A stretch of 64,000 nt of DNA from Antilocapra americana (taxonomy: Eukaryota; Chordata; Mammalia; Artiodactyla; Antilocapridae), in contig ML664161.1 of assembly GCA_007570785.1 (NCBI GenBank), positions 43,858,418-43,922,417 on the forward strand, given 5' to 3'. The position numbers were made by a program, and so were the translations under genes. Positions 9,146 to 51,949 of this stretch are shown one piece after another. Each line of letters opens with the position of its first letter. Position 1 is the first letter of the stretch. The notes beneath the pieces are model-generated. The model searched no databases. It was not told the DNA's origin and saw only the letters and a list, made by a program, of their open reading frames with translations.

Positions 9146-11460
9146 ATAAAAGAGCAAGCCTATCCTTTTTGCTTCTATTGTGTTTATGGGTTATTTTATT
9201 GAAGTGTAATTTTAAAATTTTCACTTCATAATATTTAAATGGATATTGCTTTTACTTCAATCTAAATTGCTGAAAAATCAAGGTGCATATTTCCCCTTCT
9301 GCCCAATATATAAACTCAACAGCCTGGATTTCTGTTTGCAGTTTCTAGGGATTAATTTAATTTTCTAATGAACATACATTTTGAGGATATCATATAGGTG
9401 ATTCTTGCTGTGACACAGGGCCCCTTTTCACGGACAAAGAATTGTAACTAAGTTATAATCTAATCAACAGAGGGTTCAAGTAAGTTAGCCACTGAATTTG
9501 GGGTAAAATACAAGCAATTTTGGCACATGCAAAATTTGCTTTAGGAAGCCCAAAGGACACCTCAAATACAAAGTAGCTGCAAAGGTACATGGTGCTATTT
9601 CTTACTTGAGCAACTCTATAAATACCAGAGATTTATGTTTATCACAAAATTACTTGTTACCAGGCAGTAATTTAACCAAAGTGATACCAAGAGATGCTGC
9701 TAGAAGAAGTAAGAATGTTTGAAATGGTTCTTGTTAGTTCGTTCTACTTAATTAGGTAAGTCACATGATTTAAGTGTCAATGTTTTATTATTTTTGAATT
9801 AGTCACTTGCTGAAGAGTTTTGCATTTGATAATGAATGTCTATATAGGATCAGGCTAACACTGGTCCTTTCAAAAGGATTCAGTAAGCACTAACATTTTA
9901 ACAAGCGTTAAGAGTCTAGCTGTTTACTTATAAGCAGTGTTGCTAAAACTTCTGGTTTGAAGACAACCTTCAGGATCTTGCTATACTTTTCTTAATTACC
10001 TGCACTTTTCTGTATGTAATATTTTTCTTTAAAAATGACTCACTTCAAAATTTTTTACTAGTTTGGCCTGCTCCCTAAACAAATCCTTGAAATCTTGGAT
10101 ATGAAGTACATATTTGCCTCTATACATTAAAATGTTTATTATTCATCCGTCTCTCTCCAAAACCCATCTCATGGACACAGAGATAGTGCTGTGCTGTGCG
10201 AACGCCCTTCAAGGAAAGACTTGATGCCCAGCTGCCAGGACTGTGGTTAGCAGACAGCTGCCAGCCGTCAGCTCCCGCTAGGCTGTGTCTGCAGATGCCA
10301 TGTCACCTCAGGTCATGTCCTTCCAGGGCAGCATGAACCAGACTGTAGGAGGGAGCAGGAGAGACATGGAGTACTAAGGCTTGGCTGTCTCAGTCTGATG
10401 CATGTCAACTCTGACTGGCAATATTTGCTCCAGAATTTCCTCACTGGAGGGGCCAAGGCTATGCCAAGCCTGCTTTGTATATGTGTACTATCTGCTTTTT
10501 TTTTTTTTAAAAAAGGTGCAAATGTGGCTTTGCACCCTCCCTTTCTTGATTCTAAATAAGCAACTTGTACCTCCATCTCTATCTCAGCATCCATTTCCAA
10601 AGGACCCAAACTGCGATACCATGCTTGAAAAAATAGTCCTAAATAGTTTTTTTTAGGATGACTGTTAAAATCTTTATAAAGACTATGAAATAATGCATGC
10701 AATTTAAAAATAAAGTCCATGAATATGATTTTGTGTGATTGAAATATAACTTGGCTTTTATACAAGGTGTTCAAGACTCTTAGTGCAATTTCAAGTCATC
10801 TAGTAAATACTGGATGTACTACTTGGAAGCTATAACAGTATAAGAGTTGTTCAGATGATGGTTGAAAATCAAACTAAAAGTTATTGTAATGGATTAAAGG
10901 AAAAGGAATTTTGAATCTCAGGACAAGTACTACTTTTTCAAAAACATGAAACTAAATTATATTCTATCATTTTATTTACAAATTAAGCCTGTGGAGGAAA
11001 AAATTAAAATGTCACAGGATTTGACTCCTTTTTGAAATCTCCTGAATACAAAGAAATGAGTAGAAGATAAATTGCAGTCCATTCAATAAATACCTGAAAC
11101 CACTACAACAGAATCCTGTTTAAAATCCGTGAGTTTAACAATTATTATTGCTCCAATTTCATGATTTAGGAAAACTTTGTTCAACTTCCAGACAATTCTG
11201 AATCTAAATTAGTCAGAAAACCCATAAATCAGGAGAGCACTGTTTAAGGGCAATAACTATGGACATGTTAAAAGAAATAGTTCAGAAAAATCTTCAAGTA
11301 GAGATTGTAGTAGAACTGTTAATATTCAGAGGATATTAATTTACATCTCCCATGTTACCTATCTAAATATTGAATAAAGATACTTGTTGCCCCAAACTTG
11401 TCCACTGGTAAGAATGACCTGGGAAGTTTGTTAAGTTAGTTCCTATCTTTCCCCGATGAT
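9146..11460. other. 2.3-kb low-repeat intergenic stretch
   Basis: No SINE or LINE recognised and no gene. Antisense frame 10313-10774 (153 codons) and sense frame 10402-10656 overlap each other around a poly(T)/poly(A) run at about 10496-10514 and show no family motif. Confidence 0.4.
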
Positions 11461-11464
11461 CCTA

Positions 11465-12492
11465 TCGATCATCTGCTGGATCATCGAAAAAGCGAGTTCC
11501 AGAAAAACATTTATTTCTGCTTTATTGATTCCACCAGAGCCTTTGACTGTGTGATCACAACTATGGAAAATTCTGAAAGAGATAGGAATACCAGACTACC
11601 TGACCTGCCTCCTGAGAAATCTGTATGCACCAACAGATAGAAATGGACATGAAGAGCAAACTGGTTCCAAATCGGAAAAGGAGCACGTCAAGGCTGTGTA
11701 CCATCATCCTGCTTATTTAACTTATATGCAGAGTACATCATACAAAATGCCAGGCTGGATGAAGCACAAACTGGAATCAAGTTTGCTGGGAGAAATATCA
11801 ATAACCTCAGACGTGCAGATGACACTACCCTTATGGCAGAAAGTGAAGAACTAAAGAGCCTCTTGATGAAAGTGAAAGGAGACAGTGAAGAAGTTGAATT
11901 AAAGCTCAATATTCAGAAAACTAAGATCACAGCATCCAAGTCCCATCACTTTATGGCAAATAGATGGGAAAACAGTGGAAACAGTGTGAGACTTTATTTT
12001 TGGGGGACTCCAAAATCACTGCAGGTGGTGACTGCAGCCATGAAATTAAAAGATGCTTGCTCCTTGAAAGAAAAATTATGACCAATCTAGACAGCATACT
12101 AAAAAGTAGAGACATTACTTTGCCAACAAAGGTCCGCCTAGTCAAAGCTATGGTTTCCAGGAGTCATGTATGGATGTGAGAGTTGGACTGTAAGGAAAGC
12201 TGAGCACCGAAGAATTGATGCTTTTGAACTGTGGTGTTGGAGAAGACTCTTGAGAGTCCCTTGGACTGCAAGGAGATCCAACCAGTCAATCCTAAAGGAA
12301 ATAAGTTCTGAATATTCATTGGAAGAATTGATGCTGAAACTCCAATACTTTGGCCAGCTGATGGAAAGAACTGACTCATTGGAAAAAACCCTGATGCTGG
12401 CAGAGGTTAAAGGCGGGAGGAGAAGGGGACAACAGAGGATGAGATGGTTGGATGGCATCACCGAGTTGATGGATATGAGTCTGAGGAAGCTT
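11465..12492 (+). repeat. BovB LINE fragment, truncated at both ends
   Basis: Starts in the reverse transcriptase domain (FIDSTRAFDC-like) and runs through NLRRADDTT (Tyr of the YADD motif changed), MYGCESWTVRKAEHRRIDAF and VPWTARRSNQ to MRWLDGITELMDMS. The frame is broken several times. It lacks the normal 3' tail, ending where a MIR-like fragment begins. Confidence 0.88.
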
Positions 12493-12499
12493 TCTCTGT

Positions 12500-12570
12500 G
12501 ATGCGGAGCAAATCAGTTAACCTCTCTGGACTTCCATTTCTCTTCTGTATTATGAGGGGGTTGGAAAACA
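12500..12570 (+). repeat. MIR SINE fragment
   Basis: AGTTAACCTCTCTGGACTTC then ATTATGAGGGGGTTGG matches the MIR 3' portion. Confidence 0.5.
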
Positions 12571-12926
12571 TGATCAAAATCTCTTTTCGTCCAAGAAGCT
12601 GCTTTACCTTCAGAAGCATTAAACCCCACATCTGCCTTTTTATAAGCATAATTGGTGTGTGTACCATCTGCTTTTTAAAAAACATCTTTTTGAAGAGATT
12701 CTCTTTTACACACTTTTTTCCAAGTGTCCTGATTCTTTTACAGGGTGCTGCTTTATGTTGCAGAACAATGGCTTTTCAGTTACTGATTGAATGACTGTTT
12801 TTCCCCTGGGTTCTTAAGAGGCCTGAAGTAATTGCTAGGAGTGCCCCACCTGAATATCCTTGACCATGACTACCATTTTAGCACCCACTAGCTGATCTCC
12901 CAACTGCTGGCACCTACACCTCTTTG

Positions 12927-13108
12927 CGGGCTTCCCAGGTGGTTCAGTGGCATAAAAAGTCAACCTGCCAATGCAGGAGACACAGCTTAAGATGCAGGTT
13001 TGATCCCTGGATCAGGAAATGGCAACCCACTCCAGTATTCTTACCTGGAAAATTCCATGGACAGAGGAGCCTGGCGGGCTGCAGTCCATGGGGTCACATG
13101 CACACGAA
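12927..13108 (+). repeat. Bov-tA SINE
   Basis: Sense copy with head GGGCTTCCCAGGTGGTTCAG, GTTTGATCCCTGGATCAGG and body to CAGTCCATGGGGTCACA. Confidence 0.85.
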
Positions 13109-13247
13109 TCTCTCTGCAAAAGTGTTTTCTGTGGCCACCAGAACCTGATCTACTTATATGCATATGCTGGTCATTGATTCTCCTTGTCTTTGTGGGAACA
13201 GCCTTCAGTGGATGACTGACAGCAGCTTTCATCATCATTCAACTTAT

Positions 13248-13355
13248 GCCCATTGGGCCAGTGATACCATCCGACGATCTCATCCTCTGTCGCCCCCTTC
13301 TCCTCCTGCCCTTAATCTTTCCCAGCATTAGGGTCTTTTCCAATGAATCACTGAC
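13248..13355 (-). repeat. BovB LINE 3' scrap
   Basis: Antisense GGGCCAGTGATACCATCC, CATCCTCTGTCGCCCCC, CCCAGCATTAGGGTCTTTTC: internal part of the BovB 3' end only. Confidence 0.75.
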
Positions 13356-13770
13356 TGCCCATCAGTGACGCTGAAAAGTACTCTAGTTTCCTTTGCATCC
13401 CAGGTGGGATAATAACGTGCATATTTTTCAGCTGTTCCCACAACTCCCCAGCAGGACTGTGCTCCAAAATATTGACTTGTTTGATAACACTTATTGGCTT
13501 CCTTCAATTCTATCTTAATTCTCTATTTCCCTACTGGTACTTTCCTGGGATCACATCCCAAATAGACTGCTTGCAATCAAAGACACATTTCAGTGTCAAC
13601 TTCTAGGGGAACTCAAACTAAAAGGGAGCCCTCAGAACAACTTCAGTGGCATTTTATCAGTTAAACAATCTGAAAATATTGCATTATTACCAAAGAAGAC
13701 TAAAAATCACCCAAACAATCTATAATCAACAAACTTTCCAGTTAATTTTTAAGGAATTCTATATATAAAC
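13356..13770. other. Unclassified intergenic sequence
   Basis: AT-rich, nothing recognised. Confidence 0.3.
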
Positions 13771-13773
13771 TTG

Positions 13774-14048
13774 GCTGCTGCTGCTAAGTCGCTTCGGTCA
13801 TGTCCGAGTCTGTGCAACCCCATAGTCGGCAGCCTACCAGGCTATTATTCCGTCCCTGGAATTCTCCAGACAAGAACACTGGAGTGGGTTGCCATTTCCT
13901 TCTCCAATGCATGAAAGTGAAAAGTGAAAGTGAAGTTGCTCAGTTGTGTCCGACTCTTCGCCACCCCATGGACTGCAGCCTACCAGGCTCTTCCTTCAAT
14001 GGGAGTTTCCAGGCAAGAGTACTGGAGTGGGGTGCCACTGCATTCTCC
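13774..14048 (-). repeat. Bov-A2 dimeric SINE
   Basis: Antisense dimer: GCTGCTGCTGCTAAGTCGCT start, AAAGTGAAAAGTGAAAGTG linker, second unit through GGAGTGGGGTGCCACTGC. Confidence 0.88.
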
Positions 14049-14103
14049 ATAAACATGGCACTCAATAGTACAGTTGTTAATTTCACACTTCTTATTACTT
14101 TCA

Positions 14104-15150
14104 GCTTAGTTCAGTCACTCAGTTGTGTCCGACTCTTTGCGACCCCATGAATTGCAGCATGCCAGGCCTATCTTCCATCACCATCTCCCGGAGTCTACCC
14201 AAACCCATGTTCATAAGTCAGTGATGCCAAAAGCCATCTCATCCTCTGTCGTCCCCTTCTCCTCCTGCCCCCAATCCTTCCCAGCATTAGAGTTTTTTCC
14301 AATGAGTCAACTCTTCACATGAGGTGGCCAAAGTATTGGAGTTTCAGCTTCAGCATCAGTCCTTCCAATGAACACTCAGGACTGATCTCTTTTAGGATGG
14401 ACTGGTTGGATCTTCTTGCAGTCCAAAGGACTCTCAAAACTCTTCTCCAACACCACTGTTCAAAAGCATCAATTCGTCGCTGCTCAGCTTTCTTCACTGT
14501 CCAACTCTCACATCCATACATGACTACTGGAAAAACCATAGCCTTGACTAGACGGACCTTTGTTGGCAAAGTAATGTCTCTGCTTTTTAATATGCTATCT
14601 AGGTCGGTCATAACTTTCCTTCCAAGGAGTAAGCGTCTTTTAATTTCATGGCTGCAGTCACCATCTACAGTGATTTTGGAGCCCCCAGAAATAAAGTCTG
14701 ACACTGTTTCCCCATCTATTTCCCATGAAGTGATGGGCCCAGATGCCATGATCTTAGTTTTCTGAATGTTGAGCTTTAAGCCAACTTTCTCACTCTCCTC
14801 TTCACTTTCATCAAGAGGCTCTTTAGGTCCTCTTCACTTTCTGCCTGGGTGGTGTCGTTTGCATATCTGAGGTTATTGATATTTCTCCTGGCAATCTTGA
14901 ATCCAGCTTGTGCTTCTTCCAGCCCAGTGTTTCTCATGATGTACTCTGCATATAAGTTAGATAAGCACGGTGACAATATACAGCCTTGATGTATTCCTTT
15001 TCCCATTTGGAACCAGTCTGTTGTTCCATGTCCAGTTCTAACTGTTGCTTCCTGATCTGCACACAGGTTTCTCAAGAGACAGTTCAGATGGTCTGGTATT
15101 CCCACATCTTTCAGAATATTCCACAGTATATTGTGATCCACACAGTAATT
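14104..15150 (-). repeat. BovB LINE, 5'-truncated, with mutated RT catalytic motif
   Basis: Encodes the second half of the reverse transcriptase and the C-terminus: GIPDHLNCLLRNL, TVRTGHGTTDWFQMGKGI, NNLRYANDTT, DLDSILKSRDITLPTKV, then CWRRVLRVLWTARRSNQ. YADD is YAND here (14854-14865), so the enzyme would be dead even apart from the frameshift near 14750-14776. Confidence 0.92.
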
Positions 15151-15179
15151 TATTACTTTAAAAATTGTTAAAAATACCC

Positions 15180-15555
15180 TTCAGTTCAGTCACTCAGTTG
15201 TGTCCAACTCTTTGTGAGCTCATGTACTGTATCATGCCAGGCTTCCCTGTCCATCACCAATTCTGGAGGTTGCTCAAACTCAAGTCCATTGAGTCGGTGA
15301 TGCCATCCATTCAACCATCTCATTCTCTGTCATCCCCTACTCCTCCCGACTTCAGTCTTCCCCAGAATCAGGTTCTTTTCCAATGAGTCAGTTCTTTGAA
15401 TCAGCTGGCCAAAGTACTGGATCTTGTTTCAGCATCAGTCCTTCCAATAAATACTCAGGACTGATTTCCTTTAGGACTGACTGGTTGGATCTTCTTGCAG
15501 TCCAAGGGACTCTCAAGAGTATTCTCCAACAACACAGTGCAAAAGTATCAATTGA
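15180..15555 (-). repeat. BovB LINE 3' fragment
   Basis: Antisense: TTCAGTTCAGTCACTCAGTT tail, then the reverse of the SPEYLLEGLMLKQ-like C-terminus. 30 bp from the previous BovB copy, same orientation. Confidence 0.88.
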
Positions 15556-15944
15556 AATAAAAATACTCTTAAGGAAATAAAATGACCTGTGAATATGCTA
15601 CATTGGATCTTAATTAATTTGCCTTGTAAAATTATGAATTACTAAGCTTTACTTCATTTTCCAAAAGTAGAGAGGAATACACTGATTTCCTTTCATTTAT
15701 GAGTCTATTTTTATAAACCATTCATTTTTTCAATTTAAAGTAATATTCTGAATGCTGTGTGATTCCATGTACTACATTTTCCAATCACAGTGGTATATGA
15801 TTATAGGACTTTACATAGTCTGTAGTGAGGGTCCCCATTCAACTTTGTGATCTTAAGCAGAAAGAGAAAAATAAAAAACTTTACAAAAGTTCATAGTGAA
15901 AACAAGCCAAAATACAATGTGACACTTCTTTTTTAAAGCAGATC

Positions 15945-15974
15945 TGGCCACACCCCCCAAAAAAGAAAAAAATA

Positions 15975-15997
<23 letters not shown>
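15945..15997 (-). promoter_or_regulatory. ATP6V1A polyadenylation signal and downstream element
   Basis: On the minus strand, AATAAA (15992-15997) is followed within about 30 nt by a T-rich run and then a G-rich GGGGGGTGTGG tract (about 15947-15971). This is the usual arrangement of hexamer, cleavage zone and U/GU-rich element. Cleavage is predicted at about 15970-15980. It lies 2.24 kb past the stop codon, and I see no other AATAAA on this strand between the stop and this point. Confidence 0.75.
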
Positions 15998-46573
<30,576 letters not shown>

Positions 46574-46849
46574 CTATGATAAAAAAGAAATTAAGTTATA
46601 ATTAAAAACTTTAAAGCAAAATAACCAATATAAGTAGTGAACTCTGGTGTATACTTGAGTTATTACTACTTCTTCAAAGTAAAATAGAATATAAAATTCT
46701 TGAGATTTGGTTAAAATTACCTCATTCTCAGACATTCTACAGTTATTAAAACTCAGAATTGTATCCCTATACAAGGTATTCCATAGAAAATATCCCATGG
46801 ACTGTAACAAGGAATGTGATGTCTTTCCAACGGCTTTTCTAGCCCTGTA

Positions 46850-47190
46850 ACATCTTGACCTGCCATTTAGCTCTCTGACTTCCCCAGCTACCCTTTACCT
46901 TTATCACGCTGCATAAACATGGAACTCTGTTATTACTCAAAACACATACACATTCTGCCTCAGGATCTTTGTACACACTACTCCCCTTGTCTGGAGTACT
47001 CTTCTCCTGGATGTCAGCTCCTATACCTCCTTCAGGTCTTCACTCAAATGCTCCCCACTCTCGAGAGGCTTTTTTGCCTACCTGCCCATCTATTCAAAAT
47101 TGTAACATACCTCCCTCCTTCCCTACTTTATGTTTTACCATCTAACAAATTATATCTTAAAAAAATGCTTAAATGTATAATCTATCTTTA
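46850..47190. repeat. Ancient mammalian repeat
   Basis: CCTCAGGATCTTTGTACAC, GGAGTACTCTTCTCCTGG and CCTTCAGGTCTTCACTCAAA follow a well-known dispersed repeat order; family not assigned. Confidence 0.45.
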
Positions 47191-47570
47191 AAATGTTTCT
47201 GTGATCATTCCCCACCACCCCCCCGCCCCGCCTTTAGCAGAATACAGAACAGTTTAGGAAATTTAGTTCAACTTATTTACTTTATAGATGCACAACCTCA
47301 AAAACCCAAACAATGTACTAAGTCCAAATAGAAAACTAGTTACAGATTCCAAAACAGAAAGTTTCTTTGTAACTGCTAGTCTAACTTATTATAGACAATT
47401 TAATAAAGGAAATAAAATACATGCACAGATAAAAAGCTAAACAATGTCTCCTAACAACCTTAAAGTAAAGGTCACACAGATCAATATATAATAAAGTACC
47501 ATTTCTTTACTAAAAGTTCAAAGATTAGCATGTTTATGGAAAACATCTTGAAGATCAGGGAGAATTAGCA
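47191..47570. other. Unclassified intron 1 sequence
   Basis: Includes a C-rich run at 47212-47231. Nothing else recognised. Confidence 0.3.
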
Positions 47571-47900
47571 AAGGAAAAGGAGGCTCTCGAAGGCATTCCA
47601 GGTGGAGAAATAACAAGAACAAGAGAAGGGAAAAAAAAATCTCAGGAGAGTTAATGGACCAGCCTGACTGCAATAAAAAACTGCACTGTTACTGCAACAG
47701 TGAGAAATAAGGATTCAAAGGTAGAGACTAGTTTGCGGGTCTACAGATGAATGCCTAGTGGACTTTATCCTACAAATAGGAAACAACCCAAGACTGAGGG
47801 AGAACTGTTATGAGAAGAATGATGTTTAATCAACCTAACATTGAGAAGGGAAGCAGGCATGATGAGAAGCTGAAAAGCTCTGGAAATAGTTATGGGTTGA
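47571..47900 (+). repeat. Ancient purine-rich repeat, fragment
   Basis: Same style and orientation as 36240-37900 (GGACTTTATCCTACAAATAG, GAGAACTGTTATGAGAAGAA). Confidence 0.35.
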
Positions 47901-47957
47901 GGCTATGTGTCACCAGACCCTTGCTCAAAACCAACCAACCCCTCCCTTGAACAGGAA

Positions 47958-48148
47958 CTGCTGCTGCTGCTAAGTCGCTTCAGTCGTGTCTGACTCTGTG
48001 CAACCCCAAAGACAGCAGCCCACCAGGCTCCTCCGTCCCTGGGATTCTCCAGGCAAGAACACTGGAGTGGGTTGCCATTTCCGTCTCCAGTGCATGAGAG
48101 TGAAAAGTGAAGTCGCTCAGCTGTGTCCGACTCCTAGCACCCCATGGA
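47958..48148 (-). repeat. Bov-A2 SINE, second unit truncated
   Basis: Antisense: CTGCTGCTGCTAAGTCGCTT start, GAGAGTGAAAAGTGAAGTCG linker; stops at CACCCCATGGA. Confidence 0.85.
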
Positions 48149-48613
48149 TAGGAACTAACATATCTTTAAGGGAGAGAAAAACAAAAAACTGGATATCAAA
48201 ATACTGAAATCAAGATGGTGATGAATCTGATCTTCAACAGACCCTGAATCTCTTTTTACAGTGATTTCTTTTTTTCTACATTGGTATAAAAATGACACTC
48301 CTACCTGCAGCCATGACTGGAAGTCACTGACCCAAAAAGGACAGAAAGGTGATGGCATCTATTTCCAGGAAAACCTTGCCTTTTTCCCAGAAAACTAATT
48401 CATATACTTCCCCATCATTAGTCTTAATCCTCTCCCTATTGTCTTAATTCCTTAGAAGCAAATCCCTCTTGCCATTAAGGGGACAATTTGACTGTTGAAC
48501 TAAGTTCCCACTTCTCCATTCCACTGAATAAACCTTGTGTTGCTTCAATTCCACTTTGGTTCACTAAAGGATCACTACAGATGGAACACGATCTGTAATC
48601 CATTAACCAAGGT

Positions 48614-48795
48614 GGCTTCCCTGGTAGCTCAGCTGGTAAAGAATCCACCTGCAATGTGGACCTGGGTTCGATCCCTGGGTTGGGAAGATCCCCTGGAGAA
48701 GGGAATGGCTATCCACTCCAGTATTCTGGCCTGGAGAATTCTATGGACTGTATAGTCCGTGGGGACGCAAAGAGTCAAACATGACTAACTTCCAC
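48614..48795 (+). repeat. Bov-tA SINE
   Basis: Sense: GGCTTCCCTGGTAGCTCAGC, GGGTTCGATCCCTGGGTTGG, GTGGGGACGCAAAGAGTC. Confidence 0.88.
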
Positions 48796-48814
48796 TTTCA
48801 ACCAAGGTGGACCA

Positions 48815-49268
48815 AAGCAGAGACATTATTTTGCCGACAAAGGTCCGTCTAGTCAAAGCTATTGGTTTTTCTAGTAGTCATGTATGGATGTGAGAGATGG
48901 ACCATAAAGAAGGCTGAGCACAGAAGAATTGGTGCTTTTGAACTGTGGTGCTGGAGAAGACTCTTGAGAGTCCCCTGGACAGCAAGGAGATCAGCAGTCA
49001 ATCTTAAAGGAAATCAATCCTGAATATTCACTGGAAGGACTGATGCTGAAGCTGAAACTCCAATACTTTGGCAGAAGAACTGGAAGAGAACCCTGATGCT
49101 GGGAAAGATTGAAGGCAGGAGAAGGGGATGACAGAGGGTGAGACGGCTGGATAAGATCACTGACTCATTGGACATGAGTCTGAGCAAGCTCCGGGAGATG
49201 GTGAAGCCTGCCGTGTTGCAGCCCATGGGGTCGCAAAGAGTCAGACACAACAGAGCGAATGAACAAGA
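48815..49268 (+). repeat. BovB LINE 3' fragment
   Basis: From GACATTATTTTGCCGACAAA through the VPWTARRS-like region to CACAACAGAGCGAATGAAC; frame broken by small deletions. Immediately follows the Bov-tA copy. Confidence 0.88.
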
Positions 49269-49274
49269 ACAACA

Positions 49275-49960
49275 AACCAAGGTGTTGAGCAGTCTGGGAG
49301 GGGAGTTAACAGTAAAGTCATTAACAGTGGAATTCTGGTCTTATACTCTTGGTGTTTTCAGAAAGGGGATGGTGGACAGAGCTAACACGGAAGAATTAAA
49401 GAGTGATTAAAGAAACAAGCAAGAGTAAAAACAAAGATCAAAATCATCTGGCAATAAAGACCTTCCAAGTGAGGAGGATATGAGCAAAGGGGCAAGATAA
49501 GTACCAATACCTTAAAGATGATAAAAGATGGTGATAGATAAGAGACTATCATCACTTTGGTCATTTATTTGACAAAGATGAAGTTAGTGCATAAGTCACT
49601 GGAAATCATGAAAAAATATTTGTCATAGTGACAAATGTCAGCATAAAGGAGTCAAGAATTTTGGATTCTGTAGTTAAATTAAATTGGAGGAAGGGCAGCT
49701 GAGGGAGGAAGTAAAGAAAAGGGGAAATTGGTTTATTAGGATTTTCCAGCCTCCTAAAGATGCAGAAGGGATTGCTGAGTAATGAGGAATGGGACTGCAA
49801 AAGATCAGAATTAAATTTAAAAAGATGGAAGTTTTTCTAGAAACTACTTGGATAAGAGAAAAAACAAAGTTTAAAGATAAGCATTTACTTGGGAGATGGG
49901 TTAGGCAAAGGCTTTGACGTAGTGAACAAGCAAAGGAAGTCAAATTCTAGTCTTCAGAAA
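49275..49960 (+). repeat. Purine-rich ancient repeat, fragment
   Basis: Continues the style of 47571-47900 after the Bov-A2/Bov-tA/BovB insertions. Family not assigned. Confidence 0.3.
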
Positions 49961-50064
49961 ATCAAAGATTTTCAAAGTCAGAAGAGAAATTTATAACGAT
50001 ACGGTCTAACTTCTTCCTCAAATATGGTTATTTCCTATGATACATGGTCATCTGCCTAGTAAAG

Positions 50065-50165
50065 TGGAAATAGCATAAGATACTGAGTCACACTTAGGAA
50101 AGATACTAATTCTACCAGTGACACGCTGCAGGAGATCTTGGACAAATCAGAATCTCCTCCTATCT
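50065..50165 (+). repeat. MIR SINE remnant
   Basis: GATACTGAGTCACACTTAGG, AATTCTACCAGTGACACG, GATCTTGGACAAATCAGAAT in MIR order. Confidence 0.5.
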
Positions 50166-50645
50166 TCCTTTGAAGTACCCCCTACCCTGGGGTTATGACT
50201 AAATTACAGTTTTGTCAAAAATGTTCCTTGTGAGATGTAAAATGCTTACAAAACTCTCATCAGTAATACCTACTATTTAAACAGGGCTCCAATTTTTAAA
50301 AAGCTATTCTATTTTTAGAAACCTCCTCTAAGACAGTTGTTTAGTATCCAACCTGAATCTATTAACACTTTCTCATAACTTGTACCCTCTGGCCCTGTTT
50401 CTTCCAACTACTGTAGCCACACAGAGTATACCCCTCTCCAAGGAAATTCTGTTTAGTGTTTTCAACTGTCCCTGAAAGGACAGCCTTTTTCAGCTCTTTC
50501 TCCTCTGAGGCTATACCGTGTGCTCGAAGTATTTTACAGTGTCAATGCTTCTTTTAAAACAGAGCAAATAAATCTAAAAACTATATTCTAAATGTCATAT
50601 GAGTAACTCTTTAAGACTACCACTTTATTTATTCTGGCTGCTTCT
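50166..50645. other. Unclassified intron 1 sequence
   Basis: No gene or certain repeat. Confidence 0.3.
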
Positions 50646-50649
50646 TTTT

Positions 50650-50810
50650 ATTGAGAAACAGAGACCAAGGCTTTGAGTCAGACAAATTGAGTTTGCCTTT
50701 AAGCAAATCAAATTCTTTCAATCTTTTGAGACTCATTTCATTTGTAAAATCTACTGGGATTGTTGTGAAGCACCAAACAGTAAGCCTAATAGAAAATACT
50801 GATGACTACT
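50650..50810 (+). repeat. MIR SINE
   Basis: GCTTTGAGTCAGACAAATTG, CTCATTTCATTTGTAAAATC, GGATTGTTGTGAAGCACC match the MIR core and 3' part. Confidence 0.55.
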
Positions 50811-51019
50811 CACTCTACTCTGTTACTGTAAGTTAATATTGCCTAATTTTTAAAAAGAAGCTAACGTTCTTATCTTCTTGTTATTTGAACCAAATCTAGC
50901 CAAGTGGTTAGTTTTTCCCTTAGTTATTATTATGTGTGTTTTACCATACCTTTATTTTCTAAAACGAAACAGACTTTAAGCATCGGTGATATGTCAAGTG
51001 CAGTATTAATAGATTGAAA

Positions 51020-51280
51020 ATATGTAAATTATCATATGTGAAATCAATCGCCAGCCCAGGTTTGATGCTTGATACAGGGTGCTCAGGGCTGGTGCACCGG
51101 GATGACCCAGAGAGATGGAATCGGGAGGGAGGTGGGAGGGGGGTTCTGGAAGGGGAACACATGTATACCCATGGTGGATTCATGTCAATGTATGGCAAAA
51201 CCAACAAGATAATGTAAAGAAAAAAAATAAATAATTTAAAAAAATAGATAAAATGCACAGGCAAAAAAAAAAAAAAATAC
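51020..51280 (+). repeat. Ruminant LINE-1 3' end
   Basis: CAATCGCCAGCCCAGGTTTG, GGTGCTCAGGGCTGGTGCAC, GGGAGGGAGGTGGGAGGGG, ATGTATACCCATGGTGGATT, then two A-rich tails. Antisense to the gene. Confidence 0.87.
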
Positions 51281-51949
51281 AATGGAGTAAGCCACAATTT
51301 CTCCCCCAAGGAGTTTCTAGCCTGGTGGGATAAAAAGCAAACGTTAAGTTAACAAATGTACTCTCATAGGAGCAATGCAGAGTGATTTAGAAGTGTATAC
51401 AGCAGAGGATCTAACCTAAACTTGGGCAGGACAGGAGTGATTTAGAGGATAATAAACTGAAACTTGAAAGATGAATAAGGAGACATTAGAGTATACAATA
51501 GAACTTTCTTATAGATGCTTCCGTATTCTGAAATGTTCATGAGGCAATAATGGTATCTATTCTGATTTTTAAAATATAGGTTATTTACAACTTTTCCCTT
51601 TAAACAACGAGAGCCTCCAAATGTATGAGCAATAATTTGTGGAAATCAAATGAGTTTGCTCATGATTCAGCTGCCTTGTGGATTTATTACTCAGTTGGAT
51701 AATTCTAGCCACCATAGGAAACTGATGATTCTATAGTTTTCAAATTTATTTTTAGGCATATGTTGTTTAATTTATGCCAAAGACAGCAGGTATTAAGAAC
51801 ACTGACATCAAACTAATAAGAAAATCAAAAGTCTTTAAGTGGTAATTCTATTCTATATATTTACTTTGGTACACTTTTTACCAGATCCACAAATTTGCAT
51901 TCATCTGACTAATATTATATCAAATCAGGATGATCTTATTTTTAAACAA

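Larger units (their letters stand above)
1..15970. other. Intergenic DNA downstream of ATP6V1A
   Basis: Past the poly(A) site no exon chain could be recognised on either strand. In human the next gene downstream is GRAMD1C, in the same direction, but none of the protein segments I know from it are seen. Content is transposon remnants listed separately, separated by AT-rich unique DNA. Confidence 0.6.

Noticed and set aside
10313..10774. 153-codon antisense open frame as a hypothetical gene
   Set aside because: No domain, no splice or promoter context, spans a homopolymer run, and overlaps another frame on the opposite strand.
1..15970. First exons of GRAMD1C, the expected next gene
   Set aside because: None of the protein segments I remember could be found; expected further left, outside the window.
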